From NCBI GenBank assembly GCA_021295675.1, contig JAGWBY010000044.1:1-21067 (forward strand): a stretch of 21,067 bases of DNA, in the 5' to 3' direction. The notes under the pieces are model-generated. The model had not been told where the DNA came from and searched no databases. It worked only from the letters and a program-made list of their open reading frames with translations. Positions 7,592-14,852 of the stretch are shown here, piece by piece. Origin of the DNA: Candidatus Latescibacterota bacterium. Its GTDB lineage: Bacteria; Latescibacterota; UBA2968; UBA8231. Each line of letters starts with the position of its first letter. Position 1 is the first letter of the stretch. The position numbers and the translations under genes were made by a program.

Positions 7592-8455
7592 TTACACTTC
7601 CCACTTTTCCCGTTCCCACTGCTTTTGCCCGATCCGCTCGACGTATTCCTCCCCCTTGTGCTCGGTCAGCCAGCCCTTGAGGGGCACGTCTTCGTCTGTC
7701 GGTTGCCACCACCCTTTAACATCCACCCCATCGCCGAGCAATTGTCGGCGTATTGGACTGCACTTGGCGAGGATTTCAGCGGGCATCAGGTTGTAGTCGA
7801 GGCCGCGCAGCCAGCGATAGCTATATCCCAAAAACAGTACTTTCCGAGTCGTCTCCGAGGTATTGATTCCGCGCGCGTGCCACATCCGGCGGTCGAACAG
7901 CACGGCCGTGCCCGCCTTCACCTGAACCTGCATGGCATCGGCAAAATCGGGCGGACGGTCCCCCTTGTGGCTTTCGGGGACAATTCGGATCCCGCCTCGC
8001 TCCGGCTCGCTGATGTCCGTCAGCCAAAATCCGACCTTTAACGACAACCTCGGTTGGGGACGCTCCATTTCGGGAACTGGCCGGCCGCCGTCTTGGTGCC
8101 ATCCTCCGGGCTTTAGATTGACGCTGCTCTTGGATTCGGGTGGGTAGTAGATCAAATGCGAGATGTAATGCTGGACGTTCCAGCCGAGAATGTCCCAAAT
8201 CAGCGGGAACGTCTTGGGCCAATCGAGCAGTTCGAGAAAAACATCGTCCTCGACAATAGTCCTGAATTTCGACAGCAAGGCATTGGGTGCCAACCCACGC
8301 GTCGCCCTTTCTTGGGCATCGACGCGGTCACCAGCTTCCAGCAGTCGGCCCAGCATGTCATCGTCGAGCGCATCCTCGACAACCAAGTATCCCTGCTGCT
8401 CAAAATGGTCGCGCTGTGCATCGGTCATGCAGTACTGCAAGCAACTTGGGTCCAT
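7592..8455 (-). CDS. Phytanoyl-CoA dioxygenase (PhyH) family protein
   Basis: The product is predicted to be an Fe(II)/2-oxoglutarate-dependent oxygenase of 287 residues that hydroxylates a small molecule. The facial triad is visible as H120 and D122 (WHQDGG) with H193 (MWHARG), and R204 (TTRKVLF) is placed to bind the 2-oxoglutarate carboxylate. The double-stranded beta-helix core is complete. A longer reading to 8554 is open, but the extra residues look like shadow of the upstream gene. I use the ATG at 8455, although an ATG at 8428 is equally free of a clear ribosome binding site. The start lies inside the 3' end of the upstream SDR gene (56-base overlap), so translational coupling is likely. 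PhyH-like families are greatly expanded in sponge-associated bacteria; a specific substrate cannot be assigned. Confidence 0.87.
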   Translation of the reverse strand: MDPSCLQYCMTDAQRDHFEQQGYLVVEDALDDDMLGRLLEAGDRVDAQERATRGLAPNALLSKFRTIVEDDVFLELLDWPKTFPLIWDILGWNVQHYISHLIYYPPESKSSVNLKPGGWHQDGGRPVPEMERPQPRLSLKVGFWLTDISEPERGGIRIVPESHKGDRPPDFADAMQVQVKAGTAVLFDRRMWHARGINTSETTRKVLFLGYSYRWLRGLDYNLMPAEILAKCSPIRRQLLGDGVDVKGWWQPTDEDVPLKGWLTEHKGEEYVERIGQKQWEREKWEV

Positions 8456-9098
8456 GAGTCTTATAATCCTGCGGCTCGTACCCAATCGCCCTTTTACCGT
8501 GTTCGATGTCGTAGAGTGGCCAGTTGCTGCCCGACACTCCAAAGACGATTTCAAACTTCACGCCCGGATGAATCAGCGCCTGCTCAAAAACTCGCACGCA
8601 ATCGCCGTGGCTGAGGTGATGCGGATGTTCGGGTTGGTCGCGCTTGAGGTTGAAGTTGCCGATGCGCACGCAAGAGTGGGCCAGGGCCTCGGCGAAGACC
8701 TTGCTAACCGTGTAGATGCCCACTGGGGTGGTAGTCATCTCGACCGTGCGGCGGATGCTGCGCGGATAGAGCGTTAAGACCCCGGCGCGGCTGGCATAGG
8801 CGATGCGCTTGACGCCGTTTTGACGGGCGGCCTCAAAGACGTTGTACGTGCCGATGAAGTTGCTCTGTAGCATGGGCTCCCACTCGTTGCCACCGGGCAG
8901 ACCCCCAATGTGCGCGACGGCATCCACACCGCGCGTAGCCTCTAGCACAGAATCAAAGTCGGTGAGGTCAGAAACGACAGTATCCGTGAGATCGGGCATA
9001 GGCACGCGGTCGTGGCCGCGTACCTCGTGGCGCTCCTTGAGGCCGCGGGCCACGTTAGAGCCGACGCTACCGGCCGCACCGGTTACGAGTATGCGCAT
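8400..9098 (-). CDS. NAD-dependent epimerase/dehydratase, uronate-dehydrogenase-like, internally shortened
   Basis: This is a 232-residue extended SDR. TGAAGSVG (6-13) binds the dinucleotide, D30 follows beta-2, S103 and YTVSK (Y129, K133) are the catalytic residues. The C-terminal HLSHGDCVRVFEQAL and FGVSGSNWPLYDIEH are typical of the uronate-dehydrogenase-like group, which oxidises hexuronates. Compared with that group, the stretch after EALAHS (137-142) jumps straight to CVRIGNF, with around 8-11 residues missing in frame. The missing part would hold the helix and strand that follow the catalytic lysine, so activity is doubtful. AAGGAAA precedes the ATG by 5 bases, so translation starts well. 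The gene overlaps the PhyH-like gene by 56 bases and probably forms an operon with it. Confidence 0.85.
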   Translation of the reverse strand: MRILVTGAAGSVGSNVARGLKERHEVRGHDRVPMPDLTDTVVSDLTDFDSVLEATRGVDAVAHIGGLPGGNEWEPMLQSNFIGTYNVFEAARQNGVKRIAYASRAGVLTLYPRSIRRTVEMTTTPVGIYTVSKVFAEALAHSCVRIGNFNLKRDQPEHPHHLSHGDCVRVFEQALIHPGVKFEIVFGVSGSNWPLYDIEHGKRAIGYEPQDYKTHGPKLLAVLHDRCTARPF

Positions 9099-9154
9099 GG
9101 TAGTTTCCTTTCGCTAAGAGTCATTTTTAACATTCCTCGTGCTGTTCGGAACGA

Positions 9155-9180
9155 GGGCAACCACAAGGATTGCCCCTACG
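9155..9180 (-). repeat. Hairpin repeat, copy 2 (at the end of the metallophosphoesterase gene)
   Basis: Read on the minus strand it is CGTAGGGGCAA, TCC, TTGTGGTTGCCC, which matches copy 1 (3791-3816) at 22 of 26 positions. The arms GGGCAA and TTGCCC pair. The stop codon TAG (9176-9178) of the metallophosphoesterase gene is part of the repeat. Both copies lie at gene 3' ends, reading in the direction of the gene. Confidence 0.65.
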
Positions 9181-10426
9181 CTCGGTGCAGGGTGATAATC
9201 GGGGCCTCGGGCGGGCAGCCAAAGCGGAAGGGCAGCCAGTGCCCAACCCCGGCCGTAGTGTAGAGCTGAGTGGTGCCCTTTTCGTAGTGTCCCCAGATAT
9301 AGCGTTCGGGAAAGAACGGCTCAAAAAAACTGCGCCCGGCCATGCCTAGCTGAAAACCATGCGTGTGGCCGGCCAGAATCAAGTCGGTACCGCCGAGCGG
9401 CGCAGCGTAGTCGAGGGCTTGCGAGCGATGGCTCAGCAACACAGTGAAGGCATCGCTCGGCGACGCGCTTACGGCCTGTTCCACTGAGTGGCGGAGTTGC
9501 GCGTAGGACGCCGGGTTGCGCAGGAAGCGCGGATCGTCAACTCCGCCGAGGTAGAGCGTCGCCGCGCCCACCGGCACCGCCAGCCCTTCGTTCACGAGCA
9601 AGGGAATCGCAGTCTGGTCGAAGTGTCGGCGGATGCGGCGGATGCCGCGCATGTACTCGTGATTGCCCAAGCTGGCGTAGGACCCAAGCCGAGTCGGCAC
9701 ACTTTCGATCAGACGCAGAGTCGCCAAGTAATCCGGGTTGTGGTCGCATACATCGCCGGTAATCGCGATCAGATCCGGTGCCGCTTGAGCCGCGCGCGCG
9801 AGCAGGGCTTCGAGGTCGGCGAGTTGGATGTACGGCCCAATGTGCATGTCGCTGAGATGGAGGATCTTCAAGCCCTCTAGATCGGCGGGTAGGTCGGCAT
9901 AGCGGAGCGGCACCACAGGCATCCGCGTGCGAGTGTAGGAGGTGTAGATGCCGTGGCTGACACTCACCGCCCCAAGAGCGGGCACCACAGCGAGGCCACG
10001 GCTGAGAAAGCGCCGCCGCTCAAACGAGTTAGGTTCCTCTGCCCCCCCTTGCCGCAAGCGGTCGTAGAGCAAAACGCCCAAGACAACCGGCGTCAGCAGC
10101 AGTATGGCGATGAAGAAGGCCCCGAGATAAAGAGTGAGGGCCGAGAACAAGCTCGTGCCGATAGCCCACAGCCAAGGCACATCGTAGTAGCGGCTCAGGA
10201 CGCGGAACACCGCGCCTAATAGAGCCAAGGGAAACTGCCAGTAGAACAGGCGGCGAAACCAAGCGACGCGCCACCAGTGCCGATGCACCCCAACGACCAA
10301 GGCCAGCGTTGTAAAATAGAGGATGACATACGCCGCCGTGGCGAAAATGAGGAAGCGCGGGATCCCCGCCACTAGGCGCTCGAACGATGCCCACAACAGG
10401 GCGGCGTCAGAAATAAGCTCCATCAT
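9176..10426 (-). CDS. Membrane-anchored calcineurin-like metallophosphoesterase (YkuE/YaeI-like)
   Basis: This 416-residue protein has about four hydrophobic helices (roughly 23-46, 61-77, 86-103 and 104-121), a short link, and a metallophosphoesterase domain from about 185. Dinuclear-metal ligands are clear: D193 and H195 (LSDMHIG), D225 (TGDVCD), N255 and H256 (GNHE), H333 (LSHR), H354 and H356 (GHTHG). Relatives hydrolyse phosphodiester or lipid-linked phosphates at the membrane surface. Unusually, residues 136-147 (ERRRFLSRGLAV) before a short hydrophobic stretch look like a twin-arginine signal placed after the helices. The YkuE family is known for Tat export, so the catalytic domain may face outward. 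The ATG lies 6 bases after the stop of the CPBP protease gene, so the two are coupled. The start could be either of two adjacent ATGs. Confidence 0.88.
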   Translation of the reverse strand: MMELISDAALLWASFERLVAGIPRFLIFATAAYVILYFTTLALVVGVHRHWWRVAWFRRLFYWQFPLALLGAVFRVLSRYYDVPWLWAIGTSLFSALTLYLGAFFIAILLLTPVVLGVLLYDRLRQGGAEEPNSFERRRFLSRGLAVVPALGAVSVSHGIYTSYTRTRMPVVPLRYADLPADLEGLKILHLSDMHIGPYIQLADLEALLARAAQAAPDLIAITGDVCDHNPDYLATLRLIESVPTRLGSYASLGNHEYMRGIRRIRRHFDQTAIPLLVNEGLAVPVGAATLYLGGVDDPRFLRNPASYAQLRHSVEQAVSASPSDAFTVLLSHRSQALDYAAPLGGTDLILAGHTHGFQLGMAGRSFFEPFFPERYIWGHYEKGTTQLYTTAGVGHWLPFRFGCPPEAPIITLHRA

Positions 10427-10432
10427 CCCGCT

Positions 10433-13400
10433 TTAGGACGCCTCGCGCTCCGCGCCCAAGCGCCACCACAGACAGAAGACCACCACAAGAGCCAGCAGCA
10501 ACAGAATACCGGCTTGTAACTGATAAGCTGGAGCGGACAGCGCGCCGAGGCTCTTGACCGCGGAGAGCACCGAGGCAAACCCCAGTAACACGTAGGCAAG
10601 GAGGTTGTTCCGCAAGATCAAGACGATTGCAGCGACGACGAAGCCAACGCTGGTGACAAATGTCAACAACTCAAAGAGGAACTCGTCGAAGTGGGCGGCG
10701 TTGCTGCCGGACATAATCAAGCCTACCCCCAAGCCCGCCAATACCCCGTAGAGCCTCTTCTTTACCACGAAGCGGCTATAGTAGAGCACCAAGCCCGCAA
10801 TAATCGGGGCAAAGATGGCCCCCATTACGCCATCGGACAGAAAATTCCAAAAGGGCAAATACTGATCCAATCCAGAGGGTAGCCCAAAGCCGAGACTCGG
10901 GTCGGAGGCAATAAATCGGCTCTCTACATAGCCGCGCAAGTGCTGCCACGCCTCTCTGGCGATGAGGATCAGCGCGACCCCGACGACCGCGTCGCGGAAT
11001 TCGGGCACGCGCCGCGCGGCTCGCAAGCGCGCCGGCCAGTCTGGATAGAGGCTGGTGGCCAAACCGAGGGCCGCGAGAATCATCAAGCCAACCCCCAAGC
11101 TGCCCAAAACAATGCTGAGTATCTGGGTGATGGTAAAGATCGACAGCGTGAAGCGGGTGTCATAGGCGCGTTCGACAACCGACAGGCCATTGAGAAAGTC
11201 GAGTGAGAAGAAGGCCGCACCAATCGCGGCGATTTTGACCAGCGGTGCCCAAGCTATACCCTCGTTCCGCACGCGGCGCACGAGCAGCCACAAACCGTGG
11301 ATCACCACCGCGGCGATCAAGACGATAAGCAGACCGGAAAGCGCGGTTTTGAGCGTGGTGCTCTCTTGGCGCGTACGCTGCCAATCCTCGGGCACTTTGA
11401 GAAAGCGATAGATAGAAACCGGCTCGTCGCCAGCAACGTTGACTCGCACCCGATAGCGCAGCTCATCGATGTTGCGCGGGTCGCCCTCGACAGCCTCAAA
11501 GACGAAGCGGTGATCGCGGCGGTTGGGCAGCTTTTCCGACGAGGATTCCTTGAGTTCGAGACGATCGACGGCAAAACCGTAGGTGCGCAGGTGCTCGACA
11601 GCTATTGCCTGAGCTTGTGCCTCTTCGAGGTCGGCACCTTCGGCCTCTTCGGCCAGCAGGTGGTTTATGCTGTAGAGGGAGCCGTCTTCTGGATGGACGG
11701 CGACTCTGTATTCGTCCTTTTCTCCGTAGCGGAAAAATCGCGTCACCCACAAGCTGGGCAAAAGATCTTCTCGGTATAGGCGATTGACGACGGCCACCGA
11801 GTCGCGCTCTAAGATGTACCGGATCGCCATCGCGTCCGGTTGGTTTTGATAGTAGGTGACCACCTCGTATGTCGAGGCATCTGCGCCGGTCGCTTTTAGA
11901 TGCTCGACGGCCTTGGCCTCGGCCTCCAGCCGCGTCAACTGAACATCGACAAAGTCGAGCGGCTTTTCGTAGTCGAGAGCAAAGAAGCCCAGCGAGGCCA
12001 CGACCACCGCGGCAGCCAAACCCATGCGCCGCTTAGAGAGCGGGATATAGGCAAACGTGGGGGCCGGGGCGGCGGGGTGTTGCGCTATAGGCTCGTCCGC
12101 GACCTCTTCCGAGGCGGGGGGTGCAGCGCTTTTGTTGAGCAAGGGCGTTGGGTCAGCGAAGCGGCGCTGCCGCAAGTAGAGGACGAGGGCCACCACTAAG
12201 GGCAGGAGCATCAGGCCCGCGGACAAGGCCGCTGAAACGACGAAGTAGCTGTTGGATGAGCGGAAAAGGATTAGGGACGTGTACAGGGCGTCAATCGTAT
12301 AGTGCCACACGAGAGGGGCAAGGATCCCAAAGCGGAGAAAAATATAACCAACTACAATACCGGCGATGCCCACCTCAATGCCGCGAATGTAAAAGGGCTG
12401 CTGCGGATAGTTAGCATGGGCGAAGCCCCATATAAGGCCCGCGACGACGACCGCAACCCAGCGAAATTTGAGGTATTTGTGCAGGAAGGGAATCGAAAAC
12501 GCCCGGGAGATGAACTCCTCGGAGACTGCGGGCATAAAGCCGATCAACAGCACCATGATCCACGGGATGTACGTGTTGACCATCTCGCTGTAGGGAATGT
12601 CCGCCGGGCCCCAAGCGCCGACCAACTGTTCGGCCGTGATGTAAAAGAGGACTTGGTAGGCCAAGAAGGCGGGGGTCATGGCCAAGCCGAGAATGGTGCC
12701 GAGGAGAAAGCGCTTGGTGCGCAGGCCTGCTGGCGTAAACTGGCCCCCGATCTGGATTTGGTTCGCGTAGTAGCGTCGGTACAAAGGCTCGGCCGCCGCG
12801 GTGAGAAAGAAGATGAGGATGCCTTGGGCGGCGGCGGCAAACAGGCTGTTGAGCAATTGCCCCGTCAGAAAAGACCCGTATGTATCGGTCGTGTCGTAGT
12901 TAAACGAGGTCAGCGGCAAGTTGTTGAGTTCGGCCAAGAGCGTCAAAACCGTGGCGATGGCCCCGAAAATCGCCGCGGTCTTCCAGCGGATATCTCGGGC
13001 GCGAACGCCGCTAAAGAACGAGACCAGCATCGCCAATATGGTTAGGAGCAGTAAGGTCCCGGCCACCAAGCCCGTAGTCTCGTTGCGCGATCGCAGCTCG
13101 GCGAAATCGCGCTCCCAAGCCTCGGGGATTTTGAGATACTCGCCAAAGCCGCCGATTTGATCGCCTTGCAGGCGCACGTAGAAGCGGTAGTAGGCATCGC
13201 CGACGGCGAAGTCGCGCAGCTTCCAGCTAAAGGTGTAGTCGATGCGGTTGGGCCGCTCCTGAGTCTGGACTTCTACGAATTCGAGCGCGGCGAGGTCGCG
13301 GCCGAGCTCAGCGGTGAGAAAGGCCTCGGCCAAACGGCGGGCTTCGGCTTCTGCGAGGCTCGCGCCGGGCGCTTCCTCCTCGATGAGATGACTAAAACTG

Positions 13401-13786
13401 ACGAGCTCGCCAGAAGTCGTAACCGTGGCTTGGAACTCCTCCTTTTCCAACTCCCGCACCCAGCGGTTGCTCCAGCGCCACAACTGCACAGGATCGCCGA
13501 TGACCTGCGTGGCCCCCTCGAGACCCAGCTCGCGCTCGAGGAAAGTCTTGGTCTGGTTGTCGTAGAGAAAAATGGCGCTGTGGCGGTAGTCGGCCAGATC
13601 AAAGCCGCGGGCAGCGATAAAATTGGCCGCCTGCTCCTTGGCCTCGTCGCGGGTGACGCGGAAGTCAATGGAAGCTTCGGGAAAGGCCCGGTAAAAATAG
13701 TGGACTCCAACGACCAAACTAACAGCGGCAACGAGCACGCAGCCGCCGATGAAGGCGAAGTCTTTTCTCGTTAGTCTTGTTTCCAT
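10433..13786 (-). CDS. Giant CPBP (CAAX-type) intramembrane protease with tandem duplicated architecture
   Basis: From the ATG at 13786 this is a 1117-residue membrane protein. A first helix (11-29) leads to an exported region (33-235), then about eight helices containing the CPBP signature: E423-E424-x3-R428 (SEEFISR), W453-x3-H457, and H495-x3-D499. After a Pro/Ala-rich link (540-585) the layout repeats: helix 588-604, exported region 605-812, then about eight helices without any EExxxR. The exported regions share LKIPEAWER (218-226) and LKVPEDWQR (796-804), and each has two PepSY-like helices (44-61, 142-162; 617-634, 718-737). The family cleaves prenylated proteins or peptides within the membrane; the substrate here is unknown. 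The frame stays open to 13993 (GTG) but that leader looks unrelated. There is no clear ribosome binding site. The metallophosphoesterase gene follows after 6 bases. Confidence 0.88.
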   Translation of the reverse strand: METRLTRKDFAFIGGCVLVAAVSLVVGVHYFYRAFPEASIDFRVTRDEAKEQAANFIAARGFDLADYRHSAIFLYDNQTKTFLERELGLEGATQVIGDPVQLWRWSNRWVRELEKEEFQATVTTSGELVSFSHLIEEEAPGASLAEAEARRLAEAFLTAELGRDLAALEFVEVQTQERPNRIDYTFSWKLRDFAVGDAYYRFYVRLQGDQIGGFGEYLKIPEAWERDFAELRSRNETTGLVAGTLLLLTILAMLVSFFSGVRARDIRWKTAAIFGAIATVLTLLAELNNLPLTSFNYDTTDTYGSFLTGQLLNSLFAAAAQGILIFFLTAAAEPLYRRYYANQIQIGGQFTPAGLRTKRFLLGTILGLAMTPAFLAYQVLFYITAEQLVGAWGPADIPYSEMVNTYIPWIMVLLIGFMPAVSEEFISRAFSIPFLHKYLKFRWVAVVVAGLIWGFAHANYPQQPFYIRGIEVGIAGIVVGYIFLRFGILAPLVWHYTIDALYTSLILFRSSNSYFVVSAALSAGLMLLPLVVALVLYLRQRRFADPTPLLNKSAAPPASEEVADEPIAQHPAAPAPTFAYIPLSKRRMGLAAAVVVASLGFFALDYEKPLDFVDVQLTRLEAEAKAVEHLKATGADASTYEVVTYYQNQPDAMAIRYILERDSVAVVNRLYREDLLPSLWVTRFFRYGEKDEYRVAVHPEDGSLYSINHLLAEEAEGADLEEAQAQAIAVEHLRTYGFAVDRLELKESSSEKLPNRRDHRFVFEAVEGDPRNIDELRYRVRVNVAGDEPVSIYRFLKVPEDWQRTRQESTTLKTALSGLLIVLIAAVVIHGLWLLVRRVRNEGIAWAPLVKIAAIGAAFFSLDFLNGLSVVERAYDTRFTLSIFTITQILSIVLGSLGVGLMILAALGLATSLYPDWPARLRAARRVPEFRDAVVGVALILIAREAWQHLRGYVESRFIASDPSLGFGLPSGLDQYLPFWNFLSDGVMGAIFAPIIAGLVLYYSRFVVKKRLYGVLAGLGVGLIMSGSNAAHFDEFLFELLTFVTSVGFVVAAIVLILRNNLLAYVLLGFASVLSAVKSLGALSAPAYQLQAGILLLLALVVVFCLWWRLGAEREAS

Positions 13787-13845
13787 CTGTCTATGAAGGG
13801 TTTTAACTGCGTAGAGGACAATTTTATTCCGTTCAACATACCAAA

Positions 13846-13880
13846 AGACTAGGACTCGGACAAACCAGCCACATTGAGGC
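13846..13880 (+). repeat. Imperfect direct repeat flanking the toxin/immunity cassette, left copy
   Basis: It matches 14787-14821 in the same orientation at 26 of 35 positions, including an unbroken CGGACAAAC and CATTGA. The two copies bracket the A/T-richer gene pair. Whether they are traces of insertion or part of a wider dispersed family cannot be decided here. Confidence 0.45.
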
Positions 13881-14028
13881 ACAACAGGGCACGGCGCAGC
13901 TATCGGTGGGCGGCTCGCAACGACAGCCGAGGCGTTGAGCAAATTGCCCGATAGCCCGCAATTGCAGCCGAACGCGCCCAATCCGTTCAACACCTAGACG
14001 GTAATCGCCTAATCCTGTCGGAACCTTC

Positions 14029-14057
14029 TTGACAATATCTAAAAATTCGGCTATGTA
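14029..14057 (+). promoter_or_regulatory. Promoter candidate for the toxin/immunity-like pair
   Basis: TTGACA at 14029-14034 matches the -35 consensus completely. After 17 bases comes TATGTA (14052-14057), a weak -10 box. The expected start of transcription would be a few bases before the GTG at 14068, so the leader would be very short. Confidence 0.4.
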
Positions 14058-14067
14058 GTACTCGCTC

Positions 14068-14322
14068 GTGCGAAAAGAAAGGGTCTGTGAGATTCTTGAA
14101 CTGACGTCAAAACAGATTGCACAATCTCGAGTGATCGCCAAAGGCAACCGCATCCGCGATGTTCGACGTTTAGTTCATACTTATGGTGGTCGCGCATCCC
14201 GATGGGTCAAGAAGAGCAGTCCCCGTTTTGAAATTGCCGGACATCAATACGAAATTCACTGGTATGAACATCCCGATATCGGTCGCATTGAGCTGAAGCA
14301 AAAACGAGTTAATCCGCCATGA
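14068..14322 (+). CDS. Orphan polymorphic-toxin C-terminal-like domain protein
   Basis: This is an 84-residue basic protein. Its second half (RDVRRLVHTYGG at 30-41, WVKKSS, then YEIHWYEHPDIGRIELKQK) resembles the small toxin domain that ends many RHS-type and similar polymorphic toxins, where the pattern is D-V-x-R-L-V-x2-Y-G-G, W-x-K-x-S-S, H-W-Y-x-N/H and a basic tail. This recognition is from memory and was not searched. The frame opens only after a TAG at 14056, so there is no room for the usual long secretion part. It is either a free-standing intracellular form or a severed tip. The GTG at 14068 is the first start in frame and lacks a ribosome binding site; a later GTG at 14131 would leave only the domain. 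The stop overlaps the next start as ATGA. Base composition is more A/T-rich than the neighbours. Confidence 0.6.
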   Translation: MRKERVCEILELTSKQIAQSRVIAKGNRIRDVRRLVHTYGGRASRWVKKSSPRFEIAGHQYEIHWYEHPDIGRIELKQKRVNPP

Positions 14323-14654
14323 TTGTCCAATTTAGAACACATAATATCGCATATCCCGATCTCACACCCAATCAACATTATGTAGTAATTGGGATAGAAG
14401 CCGATGACTTTAGAATATTGAACGACGCGGGCAGGCCCTTTCTCTATGATGATTCGTTGTTTGAGGTGGTCGATTCCACAGAACCTGACGATTGGATCAC
14501 AGAGATTGGCGAAGACGGCGAGCGTTATGCCTATCCATTGCCGTTAAATAAAGTTGGTTTTTTTGAGGATTTTTTTGACGGAGAGAAAAAAGCGATTGTC
14601 GCGTTTTGGCAGGTTGTGAATCATCAACTTGCTGCTGCATCGGGAACTGCTTGA
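14319..14654 (+). CDS. Immunity-like partner of the toxin-domain protein
   Basis: This is an acidic 111-residue protein without a signal peptide or membrane helix. The C-terminal half (EPDDWITEIGEDGERYAYP at 55-73, GFFEDFFDG, then an aromatic FWQVVN) has the look of proteins that I have seen paired with the toxin domain encoded just before. The acidic character suits binding to the basic upstream product. The ATG overlaps the upstream TGA (ATGA), so the two proteins are made together, as expected for a toxin-immunity or toxin-antitoxin pair. A strong terminator lies 52 bases downstream. The function is inferred from the pairing and residual similarity, not from a known fold. Confidence 0.58.
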   Translation: MIVQFRTHNIAYPDLTPNQHYVVIGIEADDFRILNDAGRPFLYDDSLFEVVDSTEPDDWITEIGEDGERYAYPLPLNKVGFFEDFFDGEKKAIVAFWQVVNHQLAAASGTA

Positions 14655-14706
14655 GATAAAGAGCGCGGACCTCGGCCAGTGGTCGTCGAGCGGTATTCCG
14701 CCATAT

Positions 14707-14735
14707 CCCCGGTACTTCGGTATTGGGGCTTTTTT
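14707..14735 (+). terminator. Rho-independent terminator with a UUCG tetraloop
   Basis: CCCCGGTAC (14707-14715), loop TTCG, and GTATTGGGG (14720-14728) make a 9-bp stem with two G-U pairs, closed by a C(UUCG)G tetraloop. It is followed by C and six T (14730-14735). It ends transcription after the toxin/immunity-like pair. Confidence 0.85.
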
Positions 14736-14786
14736 GTGCGCTCTGGTGGCGTAGGGCATCCGCATCTAGCTAGCGGCTACGGATTC

Positions 14787-14821
14787 GGGTTAGGGCACGG
14801 ACAAACTCGCCGCATTGACGC
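14787..14821 (+). repeat. Imperfect direct repeat flanking the toxin/immunity cassette, right copy
   Basis: This is the partner of 13846-13880 (26 of 35 matches, same orientation). It lies after the terminator and before the hairpin in front of the oxidoreductase gene, so the pair encloses the whole cassette with its promoter and terminator. Confidence 0.45.
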
Positions 14822-14852
14822 GCCCAGCGGCATTTTGCAGATTCGCGGCCTT

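Larger units (their letters stand above)
13787..14067. other. Divergent intergenic region between the CPBP protease and the toxin-like gene
   Basis: No gene is convincing in these 281 bases. They hold the left copy of an imperfect 35-bp repeat (13846-13880) and the promoter candidate for the plus-strand pair (14029-14057). On the minus strand a TAAAAT-like -10 box for the protease gene is visible near 13820-13826, but it has no good -35 partner. Confidence 0.5.

Noticed and set aside
10029..13774. Long ORFs on the plus strand opposite the protease and phosphoesterase genes
   Set aside because: They are frame shadows of the GC-rich minus-strand genes, with low-complexity charged sequence and no recognisable motif.
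13787..13993. N-terminal extension of the CPBP protease to a GTG at 13993
   Set aside because: The added residues are Cys/Pro-rich and unlike a membrane-protein start, and the ATG at 13786 sits correctly before the first helix.
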